From the NCBI RefSeq assembly GCF_024746835.1, contig NZ_CP080531.1:3926001-3990000 (forward strand): a stretch of 64,000 nt of DNA, written 5' to 3'. Made by a program: the position numbers and the translations under genes. Below the pieces are notes generated by a model. It saw only the letters and a list, made by a program, of their open reading frames with translations, had not been told where the DNA came from and ran no database searches. Of the stretch, positions 1 to 8,973 are shown piece by piece. This stretch comes from Mesorhizobium sp. AR02 (GTDB lineage: Bacteria; Pseudomonadota; Alphaproteobacteria; Rhizobiales; Rhizobiaceae). Each line of letters starts with the position of its first letter. Positions within the stretch are counted from its first letter, which is position 1.

Positions 1-1
1 G

Positions 2-622
2 CGCCTCAAGGTGCCGCCCTTCATCGGCACGCTCGGCATGTTCGGCGTCGCGCGCGGCGCCGCCTTCCTGCTTGCCGGCGGCACGACGGTTCCGGTGCAG
101 AATTCCTGGTTCGCGCTGCTCGGCAACGGCAAGTTCTATGGCGTGCCCTATCTGGTGATCATCACCGCGATCTTCGTCATCGTGATGCACTATCTGCTCA
201 GCCAGACCCGGTTCGGCCAGCACAATTATGCCATCGGCGCCAATGTGCAGGCGGCGCGCCGGGCCGGCATCGACATCAGGGGCCACATCCTGCGGCTCTA
301 CGTGCTGTCGGCGATGTGCGCCGGCCTTGGCGGCGCGCTCTATGCCGCGCGCTTCACCGCGGGTGCTGCACAGGCCGGCGAGCCCCTGCTGCTCGACAGC
401 GTCGCGGCGGTGGTGATCGGCGGCGCCAGCCTGTTCGGCGGCTCCGGCACCATCTTCGGCACAGTCGCCGGCGCGCTGGTGATCGCGGTCATCCAGTACG
501 GGCTGGTCTTCGTCAATGTCGAACCGTTCTGGCAGTTCATCGCCGTCGGCGTCGTCATCATCATTTCCGTCCTTATCGACCAGGCGCAGCGCCGGTTCAG
601 TGGAGCCCGTCAGGATGAATAG
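2..622 (+). CDS. Sugar ABC transporter permease, RbsC type (5' end missing)
   Basis: C-terminal about 206 residues of an inner-membrane permease of the ribose/xylose/fructose family (BPD_transp_2). The frame is open through the left edge of the window (Arg-Leu-Lys precede the first visible Val), so the gene starts outside; the GTG at 11 is internal. Several hydrophobic helices alternate with the conserved cytoplasmic loop GANVQAARRAGI, which couples to the ATPase, and a Gly-rich GGASLFGGSGTIFGT stretch typical of this family. The next gene, a sugar ABC ATPase, starts 8 bases before this stop, so the two are translationally coupled. The binding protein is presumably upstream, outside the window. 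Substrate unknown; ribose or fructose-like monosaccharides are typical. Confidence 0.9.
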   Translation, partial: RLKVPPFIGTLGMFGVARGAAFLLAGGTTVPVQNSWFALLGNGKFYGVPYLVIITAIFVIVMHYLLSQTRFGQHNYAIGANVQAARRAGIDIRGHILRLYVLSAMCAGLGGALYAARFTAGAAQAGEPLLLDSVAAVVIGGASLFGGSGTIFGTVAGALVIAVIQYGLVFVNVEPFWQFIAVGVVIIISVLIDQAQRRFSGARQDE

Positions 623-1370
623 CAGCAACCAGACCACGCCCCTGCTGGAAGTCCGCAACCTGTCCAAGCATTTTGGCGCTGTGCGCGCGCTCAACGACTT
701 CTCCATGGCCGTGCGGCCGGGCGAAGTGGTGGCGCTGGCCGGCGACAATGGGGCCGGCAAGACGACGCTGATCAAGGCGATATCGGGCGTGTTCCAGCCG
801 ACGGGCGGCGAAATCCTGCTTCGGGGTCAGCCGGTGACGTTCGCGACGCCGCAGGAGGCGCGCGAGAAGGGCATCGAGACGATCTACCAGGATCTCGCGC
901 TCGCCGACAATCTGTCGATCGGCGCCAACATCTTCCTTGGCCGCGAACCGATGCGCAAGGCATTCGGCTTCCTGCCGGTGCTCGACCGCAAGGCCATGGC
1001 CGAGGCGGCCAAGGCGACGATGGGGCGGCTGGACTTCCATGTCAGCCGGCTCGAGGCTCCGGTCAGTAATTTCTCCGGTGGCCAGCGACAGGCGGTCGCC
1101 ATCGGCCGCGCCGTCTACTGGGATGCGCAGATACTGATCATGGACGAGCCGACCGCCGCCCTTGGCGTGCCCGAACAGCGCAAGGTGATTTCACTGATCC
1201 ATCAGCTCAAGGCGCAAGGCCGAGGGGTGATCTTCATCTCGCACAATCTGCAGGACATCTTTGCAGTCTCGGACCGCATCGTCGTGCTGCGGCGCGGCGT
1301 CCAGGCCGGCGAGCGCAAGATCTCCGAGACCAACCATGACGAAGTCGTCAAGCTGATGGTCGGCGGATAA
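615..1370 (+). CDS. Sugar ABC transporter ATP-binding protein, single-domain FrcA type
   Basis: 251-residue ATPase that energises the permease ending just upstream. Walker A GDNGAGKTT (about residues 39-47), signature FSGGQRQAVAIGRA and Walker B ILIMDEPTAALG are all present. It has one nucleotide-binding domain, unlike RbsA/XylA-type proteins with two, which resembles rhizobial fructose-type (FrcA) systems. The ATG at 615 follows a GTCAGG ribosome-binding sequence inside the end of the permease gene; the frame is open further upstream to 516, but that start would lie deep in the permease. The gene ends in TAA just before a stem-loop shared with the convergent operon. Substrate not identifiable from sequence. 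Confidence 0.9.
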   Translation: MNSSNQTTPLLEVRNLSKHFGAVRALNDFSMAVRPGEVVALAGDNGAGKTTLIKAISGVFQPTGGEILLRGQPVTFATPQEAREKGIETIYQDLALADNLSIGANIFLGREPMRKAFGFLPVLDRKAMAEAAKATMGRLDFHVSRLEAPVSNFSGGQRQAVAIGRAVYWDAQILIMDEPTAALGVPEQRKVISLIHQLKAQGRGVIFISHNLQDIFAVSDRIVVLRRGVQAGERKISETNHDEVVKLMVGG

Positions 1371-1371
1371 G

Positions 1372-1428
1372 GTGAGTTGATATTCAGCCGGTCTGCAAAT
1401 GCTCCGCCTGACCTGAATCTCAACACAC
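1372..1428. terminator. Stem-loop between convergent genes
   Basis: The 16-base arms at 1372-1387 and 1413-1428 pair with 14 of 16 matches around a 25-base loop, between the stops of two convergent genes (1370 and 1446). There is no clear T-run on either side, so this is a possible bidirectional terminator rather than a textbook one. Confidence 0.45.
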
Positions 1429-1445
1429 CTTAGATCGTCAATTGC

Positions 1446-1952
1446 TTAGCCGGCATCGCGATTGGTCAATGCGATGTGGCAACAGCCGGAGCCGTGGCCT
1501 GGCGTCCAGGTGATGTTGTCGAAGCGCACGCCCGTCGCCTCGAACAGGCCACGGTCGAAGGCGCCGGCGATGCGGCAGAGCGTGGAGAGTTTTTCGTCGC
1601 CAACGCCGGCCTCGACCCAGGCATCCTTCAGCGGGCAGCGCTTCACCTTGAAGGCGATCCGGTCATCGCCCCGTTCGATATCGGTTGGATACATCAGGCC
1701 GCCATCCGGGCTGACGGCCAGGAAGGCCTCGCCGATGACGCGCGCATCGTTGGCGCCGAAGCTGGCGAAGGCCGCTGCCGCCACTTCCTTGCCGCGCTGC
1801 TCGATGGCGCGGACCATGATCGCCTCGGCTTTTTCGGCGCCCAGCTCTCCGGTCAGTTCGTCGAGGAACAGGCGGTAGAGATCGGCGCGGTTGCGGAACG
1901 CGGAATCGAGTTCGCGCGACAGCTTTTCGGCTCTGGCTTCGGGGTCGGTCAT
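1446..1952 (-). CDS. L-2-amino-thiazoline-4-carboxylic acid hydrolase-like protein
   Basis: 168-residue soluble protein that I place in the ATC hydrolase family (PF14196). The characterised member opens the thiazoline ring of L-2-amino-thiazoline-4-carboxylate to give N-carbamoyl-L-cysteine in cysteine formation; many family members have no known substrate. Family-like features are CPLKDAW near residue 107, a following LCRIAGAFDRG, and a C-terminal GSGCCHIAL, with conserved Cys residues in each block. The start overlaps the stop of the upstream ABC ATPase by 4 bases (ATGA), so it is the last gene of the peptide-transporter operon. That context suggests it acts on an imported compound, possibly a thiazoline-containing or cysteine-derived peptide. 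Family fairly sure, substrate inferred. Confidence 0.7.
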   Translation of the reverse strand: MTDPEARAEKLSRELDSAFRNRADLYRLFLDELTGELGAEKAEAIMVRAIEQRGKEVAAAAFASFGANDARVIGEAFLAVSPDGGLMYPTDIERGDDRIAFKVKRCPLKDAWVEAGVGDEKLSTLCRIAGAFDRGLFEATGVRFDNITWTPGHGSGCCHIALTNRDAG

Positions 1953-2734
1953 GATGCGTCCTGCGTGGTTCTTTTGAGCTTTGGCGCTGATGCCACCAGT
2001 GCCTTGCCGATGGCCGATTGCGGCGCGTCGATCACGGCACGGGCGTCGCCGCTCTCGGCAATCCGCCCGGCATCGAGAAGGACGACGCGGTGGGCGATGG
2101 CACGGACGACGCCGAGATCATGTGAAATGAAGAGATAGGCGATCCGTTCCTGCCTCTGTAGGTCGAGCAGAAGGTCGAGGATCTGGCCGCGCACCGAGAC
2201 GTCGAGGGCCGACACCGCCTCGTCCAGCACGATCAGCGACGGTTTGGTTGCGATGGCGCGGGCGATAGCGACGCGCTGCCGTTGGCCGCCGGAGATTTCA
2301 TGGATGGCGCGCGGCGCAAGCTCGGCCGTCAGGCCGACGCGCTCGAGCAAGGCGGCGATGCGGCGCGGGCGCTCGGCGCTGGAGGCGATGCCATGGATGC
2401 GCAAGGGATCGTCGAGCACGCGCGCCACGGTGGCGCGTGGGTTGGAGGCAGCAAGCGGATCCTGGAACACCATTTGCAGGCGGGCGCGACGTGCACGCAA
2501 GGCGGCGCCACGCAAGGCTAGGAAGTCATCCCCCTCGAATTCAATGGCGCCGGCGTCCGGCTCGATCAGGCGCAGCACCAGCCGGGCGATCGTCGACTTG
2601 CCGCTGCCGGAGGGGCCGGCCAGCGCCAGTGTTTCGCCGGGATCGATATGAAAAGAGACGTCGTCGACGGCGATGACGGTGTTACCGCCGCGACGGTAGC
2701 GCTTGGTGAGGTTGGACACTGCGAGCAGGCTCAT
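1949..2734 (-). CDS. Oligopeptide-type ABC transporter ATP-binding protein (DppF/OppF-like)
   Basis: 261 residues. Walker A GPSGSGKST at residues 40-48, signature [14 protein letters not shown], Walker B LIVLDEAVSALD and switch His in LFISHDLG. The DEAVSALD form is common in the DppF/OppF branch. It pairs with the second ATPase just upstream: the two reading frames overlap by 4 bases (ATGA at 2731-2734), as do most junctions of this operon. It lacks the long C-terminal extension of many OppF proteins. It should form a heterodimeric ATPase driving uptake of peptides or of a related compound such as an opine or glycoside, which this family also carries. Confidence 0.88.
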   Translation of the reverse strand: MSLLAVSNLTKRYRRGGNTVIAVDDVSFHIDPGETLALAGPSGSGKSTIARLVLRLIEPDAGAIEFEGDDFLALRGAALRARRARLQMVFQDPLAASNPRATVARVLDDPLRIHGIASSAERPRRIAALLERVGLTAELAPRAIHEISGGQRQRVAIARAIATKPSLIVLDEAVSALDVSVRGQILDLLLDLQRQERIAYLFISHDLGVVRAIAHRVVLLDAGRIAESGDARAVIDAPQSAIGKALVASAPKLKRTTQDAS

Positions 2735-3528
2735 GCGTGCAGCCCGACCCGGTTCAGCAATGGTTCGGCGTCGAGGCCGATATGGGCGTCGAGCAGGGTG
2801 CGGGTGTAGGTTTGCGTTGGGGCGCCGACAATCTGTGCCGTCGTGCCAAGCTCGACCAATTGACCATGGCGGAACACGGCGATGCGCTCGGCAAGCTCGG
2901 CCGCCAGCGCGATGTCGTGGCTGATGAACAGCAGCGTCATGCCATCCTCGGCCACCAGCCGCCGGATCAAGCCGACGATCTCGGCCTGCACGATGGTGTC
3001 GAGCGCACTGGTCGCCTCATCGGCGATCAGCAATTTCGGCCCGGCCGCGATTGCCGCGGCAATCGCCACGCGCTGCTTCTGGCCGCCGGAGAGCTGATGC
3101 GGGAAGGCGCGCAGGGCTGAGTCTGGGTCGGGCAGGCGGACACGTTCGAGCAGGGTTTTGGCTTTTGCATAGGCCTGCGGCCATGCGAGGCCGAGATGCG
3201 TATGCGCGACTTCGGCAATCTGTTTGCCGACGGTCATGACGGGATCGAGGCTGGCGGACGGATCCTGGAAGACGAAGCCGATGTCGCGGCCGAGGAGGGG
3301 TGTGCGGCCAAGGCTGGGCCATTCAATTCTTCCGCCAACCGCCGAAGATGCCGGCAGCAACCTCGCAATCGCCAGTGCCAGCGTGCTCTTGCCCGAGCCG
3401 CTTTCGCCGATAATGGCCAGACGCTCGCCAGCCATGATGTCGAGGCTGATGTTCCTCAACGCCGCCACCTCGCCGCCGTCGCGGCGGTAGGTCACCGTCA
3501 GGTCGCGGATCGACGCCAGCACGGTCAC
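2731..3528 (-). CDS. Oligopeptide-type ABC transporter ATP-binding protein (DppD/OppD-like)
   Basis: 265 residues, GTG start at 3528 that overlaps the stop of the upstream permease (GTGA at 3525-3528). Walker A GESGSGKST at residues 41-49, signature LSGGQKQRVAIAAA, Walker B LLIADEATSALD. The protein ends about 60 residues earlier than a typical DppD and lacks most of the C-terminal oligopeptide-transporter extension. The frame continues open far upstream, through the two permease genes, but without coding character there. Partner of the ATPase encoded directly downstream. Confidence 0.87.
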   Translation of the reverse strand: MTVLASIRDLTVTYRRDGGEVAALRNISLDIMAGERLAIIGESGSGKSTLALAIARLLPASSAVGGRIEWPSLGRTPLLGRDIGFVFQDPSASLDPVMTVGKQIAEVAHTHLGLAWPQAYAKAKTLLERVRLPDPDSALRAFPHQLSGGQKQRVAIAAAIAAGPKLLIADEATSALDTIVQAEIVGLIRRLVAEDGMTLLFISHDIALAAELAERIAVFRHGQLVELGTTAQIVGAPTQTYTRTLLDAHIGLDAEPLLNRVGLHA

Positions 3529-4355
3529 GACAGGCCTCTTCGAACCGCTGTCGTTTCGACGATGCCTTCGCCGGCCAGATAGACGCCCAGCACCGTCAGC
3601 ACCAGCGCTATGCCCGGGACGATCGACAGGAAGGGCGCGGTGCGCAGGACGGCGCGGCCTTCGGCTATCATGCCGCCCCAGGTGACCCTGTTGGGGTCGC
3701 CGAGGCCGAGGAAGGACAGCGCCGCTTCGGTGAGGATCGCGGCGGCGACGATCACCGACGACATCGCCAGCACCGGCGGCAAGGCGTTGGGCAGCACTTC
3801 GCGAAAGGCGATTTCGAGCGGATGCATGCCGATGGCACGGGCACTGGCGATATAGTCGCGTTCGCGGATGGAGAGGACTTCGGCGCGGGCAATTCGAGCC
3901 GGGCCGGTCCAGGTGCCGAGCGCTATTGCCGCAACGACGACGCCGAGCGACGGCCCGACAACGCTGACGAAGGCCAGCGCCAGCAGGAAGCTCGGCACGG
4001 TCTGGAAGGCATCGGTGATGCGCATCAGTACCTCGTCGACGAGGCCGCCGGCAAAGCCGGCCAGCGTGCCGACCACCGAGCCGATGGCCAGTGCAGCCGC
4101 CGCTGCCGCTAGCCCGACGGCAAGCGAGGTGCGGGCGCCGTGGAACAGTTCGGCCAGCACGTCGCGGCCGAGCCGGTCGGTGCCGAGCGGTAGCGACCAG
4201 TCCTGGAAGGGCGGCAGCAGCGCCGGGCCGGCGATGGCTTGTGGGTCGCCGGGAAACAGCAGCGCGGCCGACAGCGCCATCGCGATCAGCGCAGCCAGAA
4301 GGATGGCGCCGGCGACCGCCTCGGGCGTGCGCAGGAAACGGCGGAGCGGGCTCAT
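3525..4355 (-). CDS. Oligopeptide-type ABC transporter permease (DppC-like)
   Basis: 276 residues with an N-terminal segment of the OppC_N type followed by the binding-protein-dependent permease domain. About six membrane helices. The sequence LPLGTDRLGRDVLAELFHG is the conserved DppC-family TDxLGRD block, and the later EALSFLGLGDPNRVTWGGM block is also diagnostic. ATG at 4355 overlaps the stop of the DppB-like gene by 4 bases. Heterodimer partner of the next gene upstream. Confidence 0.9.
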   Translation of the reverse strand: MSPLRRFLRTPEAVAGAILLAALIAMALSAALLFPGDPQAIAGPALLPPFQDWSLPLGTDRLGRDVLAELFHGARTSLAVGLAAAAAALAIGSVVGTLAGFAGGLVDEVLMRITDAFQTVPSFLLALAFVSVVGPSLGVVVAAIALGTWTGPARIARAEVLSIRERDYIASARAIGMHPLEIAFREVLPNALPPVLAMSSVIVAAAILTEAALSFLGLGDPNRVTWGGMIAEGRAVLRTAPFLSIVPGIALVLTVLGVYLAGEGIVETTAVRRGLS

Positions 4356-5338
4356 GCGCCGGCCTCGCTGGCGCCAACGCGCGGATCGAGGAAGGCGTAG
4401 GCGATGTCGACGAGCAGGTTGATGACGATGACCAGGACGGCGCTGACGAGGATGATGCCGAGCAGCAGCGGCGTGTCGCGCGAAGCCACCGCTTCCTGCG
4501 CCAGTCGGCCGAGGCCTGGCACGGAAAAGACGCTCTCGATGACGACGCTGCCGCCCAGCATCTGCGCCGATTGCAGGCCGAGCATGGTGACCAGCGGCAG
4601 CAGCGCGTTGCGGGCGACATGGGCGAGCACGATGCGGCGGCGCGAAAGCCCCCTGGCGCGGGCGGCGAGCACAAAATCCTGCCGCCAGGCCTCGGCCATG
4701 CCGGCGCGCATCATGCGCAGATAGAGCGCCAGATAGATGAAGCCGAGCGCGGAAACCGGCAGGATGAGATGGATGGCGATGTCGGTTGCGCGGTCGAGAC
4801 CGGTCTTGTCGGATGCCAGTGTCTCGATGCCGCCGATCGGCAGCCAGCGCAGGTCGACGGCGAAGACGACGATCAGCACCAGGCCAAGCCAGAAACCCGG
4901 CACGGCATAAAGCGCCAGCGAGCCGATCGACAGAAAGCGATCGCGGAAACTGCCGGGCTTGGCGCCGGCATAGATGCCGAGCGCGGAACCCAACCCGAAG
5001 GACAGCGCGGTGGCGCTGACCATCAACAGCAGCGTGTTGGGCAGGCGCTCGAGGATCACGTCGCGGATCGGTCTGGAGAAGGTCACCGACTGGCCGAGAT
5101 CCAGATGCAGCAGCGCCCAGAGATAGTTGGCCAGCCGCGTCAGCTCCGACTGGTCGAGGCCCCAGCGATGGCGCAGCAATTCGATCATGCCGGCGTCGCC
5201 GCCGGTCGAGACGATGTAGGCGTCGACGGCGTCGCCGGGCGCGGCTTCGAGCAAAAGGAAGGTGCCGATGACGACGATCAGCAGCACGAAGACGCTGCCG
5301 ACGAGGCGGCGACGGAGGAGGATGAGGGCGCGGGTCAT
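4352..5338 (-). CDS. Oligopeptide-type ABC transporter permease (DppB-like)
   Basis: 328 residues, N-terminal helix then large periplasmic segment and the permease core. It shows the DppB-type opening ([20 protein letters not shown]), the [11 protein letters not shown] block after the first loop, and EAM-loop-like [12 protein letters not shown] facing the ATPases. It begins 270 bases downstream of the binding-protein gene; that gap is filled by a long inverted repeat. Forms the membrane channel with the DppC-like protein. Confidence 0.9.
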   Translation of the reverse strand: MTRALILLRRRLVGSVFVLLIVVIGTFLLLEAAPGDAVDAYIVSTGGDAGMIELLRHRWGLDQSELTRLANYLWALLHLDLGQSVTFSRPIRDVILERLPNTLLLMVSATALSFGLGSALGIYAGAKPGSFRDRFLSIGSLALYAVPGFWLGLVLIVVFAVDLRWLPIGGIETLASDKTGLDRATDIAIHLILPVSALGFIYLALYLRMMRAGMAEAWRQDFVLAARARGLSRRRIVLAHVARNALLPLVTMLGLQSAQMLGGSVVIESVFSVPGLGRLAQEAVASRDTPLLLGIILVSAVLVIVINLLVDIAYAFLDPRVGASEAGA

Positions 5339-5385
5339 GGAGGCGACATGACGCTGTGCCGATCGAGAGAAGTGCGGTGTCTAGG

Positions 5386-5539
5386 CACCCCCCTCTGTCC
5401 TGCCGGACATCTCCCCCGCAAGGGGGGAGATTGGATGTCACCTCTGCTTTCGCTAACCTTGGAACCCGAATTTGCGCGACGGCGAAACTGCCGATCTCCC
5501 CCCTTGCGGGGGAGATGTCCGGCAGGACAGAGGGGGGTG
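5386..5539. repeat. Long inverted-repeat intergenic element, copy 1
   Basis: Two perfect 46-base arms (5386-5431 and 5494-5539) starting CACCCCCCTCTG and ending in GGGGAGAT face each other across 62 bases. A second copy of the same design lies at 40212-40368, so this is a dispersed rhizobial palindromic element. It separates the binding-protein gene (ends 5609) from the permease gene (starts 5338) inside one operon, so it would be transcribed as a very stable hairpin. Confidence 0.88.
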
Positions 5540-5608
5540 TGACGGAACTCGGCCTTAGGCCATGTCTCACCACCGATTTTTTCGCGAACTTTCATCCGCG
5601 CGAATGTG

Positions 5609-7219
5609 TCACGATTCCAGATAGGTGTCCGCCCAGTTCGACACCGCCCAGCGCGGGTTGTTGGCGATGTTGCCGACCGTGTCGCGGGCAACACTGATGA
5701 AACTCCATTCGGCGACATTGATCAGCGGCAGGTCGGCTGCCACTTCCTTCTGGAACTCCTTGTAGAGGTCGGTTCGGGCCGTGGTGTCGAGCGTTTCCGA
5801 GGCCTTGGCGATGAGCGCGTCGAGCGCGTCGTTCTTGTAGCCGCCCTGGTTGGAGAATGGCACGCCGTCGGGAATGCCGCTCTGCACCAGGATGGTGGTG
5901 GAGATCGCCGGGTCGCCGCGGAACACCGGCGGGCCGACGGCGAGATCGAAGGCGTGGTCGGTGTAGACGGCCTTGATGTGCGCGGCGGAGTCGTTGTTGA
6001 CCAGCTGCGCGTCGATGCCGATGGCTGCGAGCGCCTGGCGCAGATAGTCGCCGAACTGTTTTGTCTCGTTGAAATAGGGCGCCGGCAGAAGTTTCAGCGC
6101 AAAGCGCTTGCCGTCCGGGCCTTTCTTGTAGCCGGCCTCGTCGAGCAGCGCGTTGGCCTTGGCGACATCGAAGGCGTAGGTCGGCACGCCGGCGGTGTAG
6201 AATTGCGGATCGTTCTTCGGCACCGGGCCGGTGGCGGTGGCGGCATAGCCGAGGAACACCGTCTTGACGACGAAATCCTTATCGATGGCATGCGCGATCG
6301 CCTGCCGCACCTTCACATCGGCGAGTTCCTTGCGGCGATGGTTGATCTCGACGACGAGCTGATAGGTCAGCCCTTCATAGCCTTTGCTGATCACCTTCAG
6401 GCCGGGCACCTTGGAGATGCGATCGAGGTCGGCCAGCGGCACGGCGGAAAAAGCGGCGAGCTGGATTTCTTGCGCTTCCAGCGCGCTCGCCGCCGACGTG
6501 CGGTCCGGCAAAACCTGATAGATGATCTCATCGAGATAAGGCTCGTCCTTGCCCCAGTAATCGGTGTTCTTCGTCAGCCGGTAATACTGGCCGGCCTTGT
6601 ACTCGCCGAATTTGAACGGCCCGGTGCCGATGGGCGCGTTGTTGGCCGGGTTGTCCTCGATCTTGCCGACCTCGTAGACGTGCTTCGGCACCACGCTCGA
6701 CAGCGCCGGCAGCGCGTTGCGGATCAGCTGGAACGGCGTCGGCTTGGCGAATTTGAACACGGCGGTGAGATCATCAGGGGTGTCGACGCTGGCCAGATCC
6801 TTGAACACGGTGCGGCCGAGATTCTGCAGCGGCTTCCAGATCTGCAGTGCCGAGAAGGCGACGTCGGCCGAGGTGAACGGCTTGCCGTCATGCCATTTGA
6901 CGCCGTCACGCAGTTTGAACGTCACTGAGAGCCCATCGGCGGCACCTTCCCAGCTCAATGCCAATCGTGGCGCGAGCCCGTCCTTGCCGTCGAAAGAAGC
7001 TTCGGCCAGCGTTTCGACGATCTTGCTGGAGATGAAGAAGACGCCGTTGGAGGCGACGATCGCCGGGTTGAGGTTGCGCGGTTCGGAATCGGCGGCGAGC
7101 ACCAGCCGCCCGCCCTTCTTCGGCGTCTGCGCCCAGCCCAATGTCGGCATGGCGGTGGAGGCCAGCAGCATTGCCGAGCCGGCAAGCATTTTGCGTCTCG
7201 AAATCGTGAAATCTGACAT
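5609..7219 (-). CDS. Oligopeptide-type ABC transporter substrate-binding protein (SBP_bac_5)
   Basis: 536-residue periplasmic binding protein of the DppA/OppA family. The start at 7219 gives an N-terminus with [12 protein letters not shown], a twin-arginine-like signal with cleavage after GWA. An in-frame start 45 bases upstream would add a less likely leader. Family marks include [32 protein letters not shown] (the SBP_bac_5 signature) and a C-terminal [16 protein letters not shown]. First gene of the transporter operon and divergent from the M24 peptidase gene; the shared 366-base region carries two TGGT/ACCA palindromes. Ligand unknown. Confidence 0.92.
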   Translation of the reverse strand: MSDFTISRRKMLAGSAMLLASTAMPTLGWAQTPKKGGRLVLAADSEPRNLNPAIVASNGVFFISSKIVETLAEASFDGKDGLAPRLALSWEGAADGLSVTFKLRDGVKWHDGKPFTSADVAFSALQIWKPLQNLGRTVFKDLASVDTPDDLTAVFKFAKPTPFQLIRNALPALSSVVPKHVYEVGKIEDNPANNAPIGTGPFKFGEYKAGQYYRLTKNTDYWGKDEPYLDEIIYQVLPDRTSAASALEAQEIQLAAFSAVPLADLDRISKVPGLKVISKGYEGLTYQLVVEINHRRKELADVKVRQAIAHAIDKDFVVKTVFLGYAATATGPVPKNDPQFYTAGVPTYAFDVAKANALLDEAGYKKGPDGKRFALKLLPAPYFNETKQFGDYLRQALAAIGIDAQLVNNDSAAHIKAVYTDHAFDLAVGPPVFRGDPAISTTILVQSGIPDGVPFSNQGGYKNDALDALIAKASETLDTTARTDLYKEFQKEVAADLPLINVAEWSFISVARDTVGNIANNPRWAVSNWADTYLES

Positions 7220-7269
7220 GATCGAACTCCGTCCTCTCCGCGACCCCGATCGGCGCGACAACACCCCTC

Positions 7270-7289
7270 GAATGCCGGCATCGGCATTC
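7270..7289. other. Leader hairpin
   Basis: GAATGCCG and CGGCATTC pair perfectly around a GCAT loop, 50-70 bases upstream of the binding-protein start at 7219 on the minus strand. It is probably part of the 5' untranslated leader; role unknown. Confidence 0.5.
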
Positions 7290-7408
7290 TTGCGGTGGCG
7301 ATTATGAGCCTTGCCGAGGGTTTCGCCAGAGACGGAATTGGCGCATCCTTGCTTGGCTTTGAAATTTTCGTCCGCTGGACCAGTTTGGAAGAACGGTTCA
7401 ATTCAACC

Positions 7409-7427
7409 AATCTGGTAGGACCAGATT
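7409..7427. promoter_or_regulatory. TGGT-N3-ACCA operator, site 1
   Basis: AATCTGGT-AGG-ACCAGATT, perfect 8-base arms with a 3-base spacer. It matches the FadR-subfamily GntR consensus TGGT-N3-ACCA and shares its core with five other sites in the window. Confidence 0.65.
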
Positions 7428-7485
7428 TCGCGGATAGGCGACGAATGACGACTTGGTGACCGCCTGGCCGCACCGTTTGCGTATT

Positions 7486-7500
7486 TCTGGCTAGACCAGA
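7486..7500. promoter_or_regulatory. TCTGG-N5-CCAGA operator, site 2
   Basis: TCTGGCTAGACCAGA, a near copy of the centre of site 1 (TCTGGTAGGACCAGA), 75 bases away and about 85 bases upstream of the M24 start. Confidence 0.55.
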
Positions 7501-7585
7501 GCGGGCAAAATGGTGCAGATTTGATGCACAGCCTAGGGATTGGGAGCGGAACAAGGTCGATCCCAGGCAATTCAGGGAGAGAGAG

Positions 7586-8776
7586 ATGAACATTGCGCCG
7601 GGCAAGAGTGCCGTCAGCAATATCCCGTTTGAGCAGGCGAGAGTCGACCAGCTGATGGAGGAGGCCGGTATCGATGTGTTGCTCGCGACCTCCAAGCACA
7701 ACACGCAATATCTGCTGGGCGGCTACAAATTCATCTTCTTCGCCGCCATGGACGCGATCGGCCACAGCCGTTACCTGCCGATCGTCGTCTACGAAAAAGG
7801 CGGCCCGGATCACGCGGCCTATATCGGCAATCGCATGGAGGGCGGCGAGCACCAGAACCATCCGTTCTGGACGCCGACGCTGCACGCCGCCTGCTGGGGC
7901 ACGCTCGATGCCGCGAACTTTGCTGTCGAGCATCTGCAGAAGATCGGCAAGGCCGGCGCTCGCATCGGCATCGAGCCCGGCTTCCTGCCGTCGGATGCCT
8001 ACACGCTGATCCGCAAGGCGCTGCCGGACGCCAAGCTGATCGATGCGACGGCGATGCTGGAAAGCATGCGCGCCATCAAGACCGATGCCGAGCTGGAGAA
8101 GCTGCGCACGGCCTCCGAACTGATCACCGATTCCATGCTGGCAACCATTGCCTGGGCGCGCGAAGGCACGACCAAGGCCGAGATGATCGAGCAGATCAGG
8201 CGCGAGGAAACCAATCGCGGCGCACATTTCGAATATTGCCTGCTGACGCTGGGCTCCAGTCACAACCGCGCCGCCTCGCCACAGGCATGGAAGAAGGGCG
8301 AGGTGCTGTCGATCGATTCCGGCGGCAATTATCACGGCTATATCGGCGACCTCTGCCGGATGGGCATTCTGGGTGAACCGGATGCCGAGCTGGAAGACCT
8401 GCTGGCCGAGGTCGAGACGGTGCAGCAGGCGGCATTCTCGAAGGTGAAAGCCGGCACGCTGGGCGGAGACATGATTTCGCATGCGGAAAGCGAGCTGAAG
8501 AAATCCAAAGTCGCGCCCTATACGGATTTCTTCGCCCACGGCATGGGCCTGATCACGCACGAAGCGCCATTCCTGATGACCAACCATCCGGTGACTTATG
8601 AAGGCACCTATGCGGCAAAGCCGCTGGAAAAGAACATGGTGCTGTCGGTCGAGACGACCATGCTTCATCCGACGCGAGGGTTCATCAAACTGGAGGATAC
8701 GCTGGCGGTGACTGAGGGCGGCTATGTGATGTTCGGGGATCGGGGCAGGGGGTGGAACAGGGGTGGGACCGCCTAG
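7586..8776 (+). CDS. M24-family metallopeptidase (Xaa-Pro peptidase/creatinase-like)
   Basis: 396 residues. A creatinase-type N-terminal domain (about residues 15-150) precedes the pita-bread M24 catalytic domain. All five metal-ligand positions can be read: Asp in LSIDSGGNYHG, Asp in YIGDLCRMG, His in FFAHGMGLITHE, Glu in LSVETTM and Glu in IKLEDTLAVTEGG. The start ATG follows a GGGAGAGAGAG purine run. It is divergent from an oligopeptide-type ABC operon and shares operator palindromes with it, so it probably processes the imported substrate, for example by cleaving Xaa-Pro dipeptides or a C-N bond as in creatinase. Specific substrate not predictable. Confidence 0.88.
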   Translation: MNIAPGKSAVSNIPFEQARVDQLMEEAGIDVLLATSKHNTQYLLGGYKFIFFAAMDAIGHSRYLPIVVYEKGGPDHAAYIGNRMEGGEHQNHPFWTPTLHAACWGTLDAANFAVEHLQKIGKAGARIGIEPGFLPSDAYTLIRKALPDAKLIDATAMLESMRAIKTDAELEKLRTASELITDSMLATIAWAREGTTKAEMIEQIRREETNRGAHFEYCLLTLGSSHNRAASPQAWKKGEVLSIDSGGNYHGYIGDLCRMGILGEPDAELEDLLAEVETVQQAAFSKVKAGTLGGDMISHAESELKKSKVAPYTDFFAHGMGLITHEAPFLMTNHPVTYEGTYAAKPLEKNMVLSVETTMLHPTRGFIKLEDTLAVTEGGYVMFGDRGRGWNRGGTA

Positions 8777-8795
8777 CCGGTATTGAAGGGTGCTG

Positions 8796-8943
8796 CCCCC
8801 TCACCCGGATTGCCATCCGAATTGCGAAGGGCAATTCGGGGCAATCCGACCTCTCCCCGAGGGGAGAGGAGGACGCCGGCGTCGATGCCAGCCTCTTCTC
8901 CCCCACGGGGAGAAGGTGGACGCGAAGCGGCCGGATGAGGGGG
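8796..8943. repeat. Palindromic intergenic element (second family)
   Basis: The ends CCCCCTCACCCG and CGGATGAGGGGG are inverted copies, and inside are three smaller hairpins (CCGAATTGC/GGCAATTCGG, CTCTCCCCGAGGGGAGAG, CTTCTCCCCCACGGGGAGAAG). It fills the gap between the convergent M24 and cupin genes and probably ends transcription from both sides. Confidence 0.7.
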
Positions 8944-8973
8944 CCTCCCTGCAAATGAGGGACGGGAGGAAGA

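Larger units (their letters stand above)
7220..7585. other. Divergent intergenic region of peptide operon and M24 gene
   Basis: 366 bases without a gene. It holds a short perfect hairpin in the leader of the binding-protein mRNA (7270-7289), a CTGGACCAG palindrome at 7375-7383, and two operator-like palindromes at 7409-7427 and 7486-7500. The promoters of both divergent genes must lie here. I could not assign -35/-10 boxes with confidence. Confidence 0.7.

Noticed and set aside
2731..4674. A 647-codon frame joining the DppD-like ATPase to an Arg-rich N-terminal part
   Set aside because: Only the last 265 codons have ABC-ATPase character; the rest is out of frame with the two permeases. The GTG at 3528 overlapping the permease stop is the real start.
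5386..5539. CRISPR-like repeat
   Set aside because: There are only two arms in inverted orientation, not several direct repeats with spacers; no cas gene anywhere in the window.
4091..5542. A 483-codon plus-strand frame opposite the two permease genes
   Set aside because: Low-complexity Asp/Arg/Gln-rich shadow of the permease genes without any recognisable domain or ribosome-binding site.
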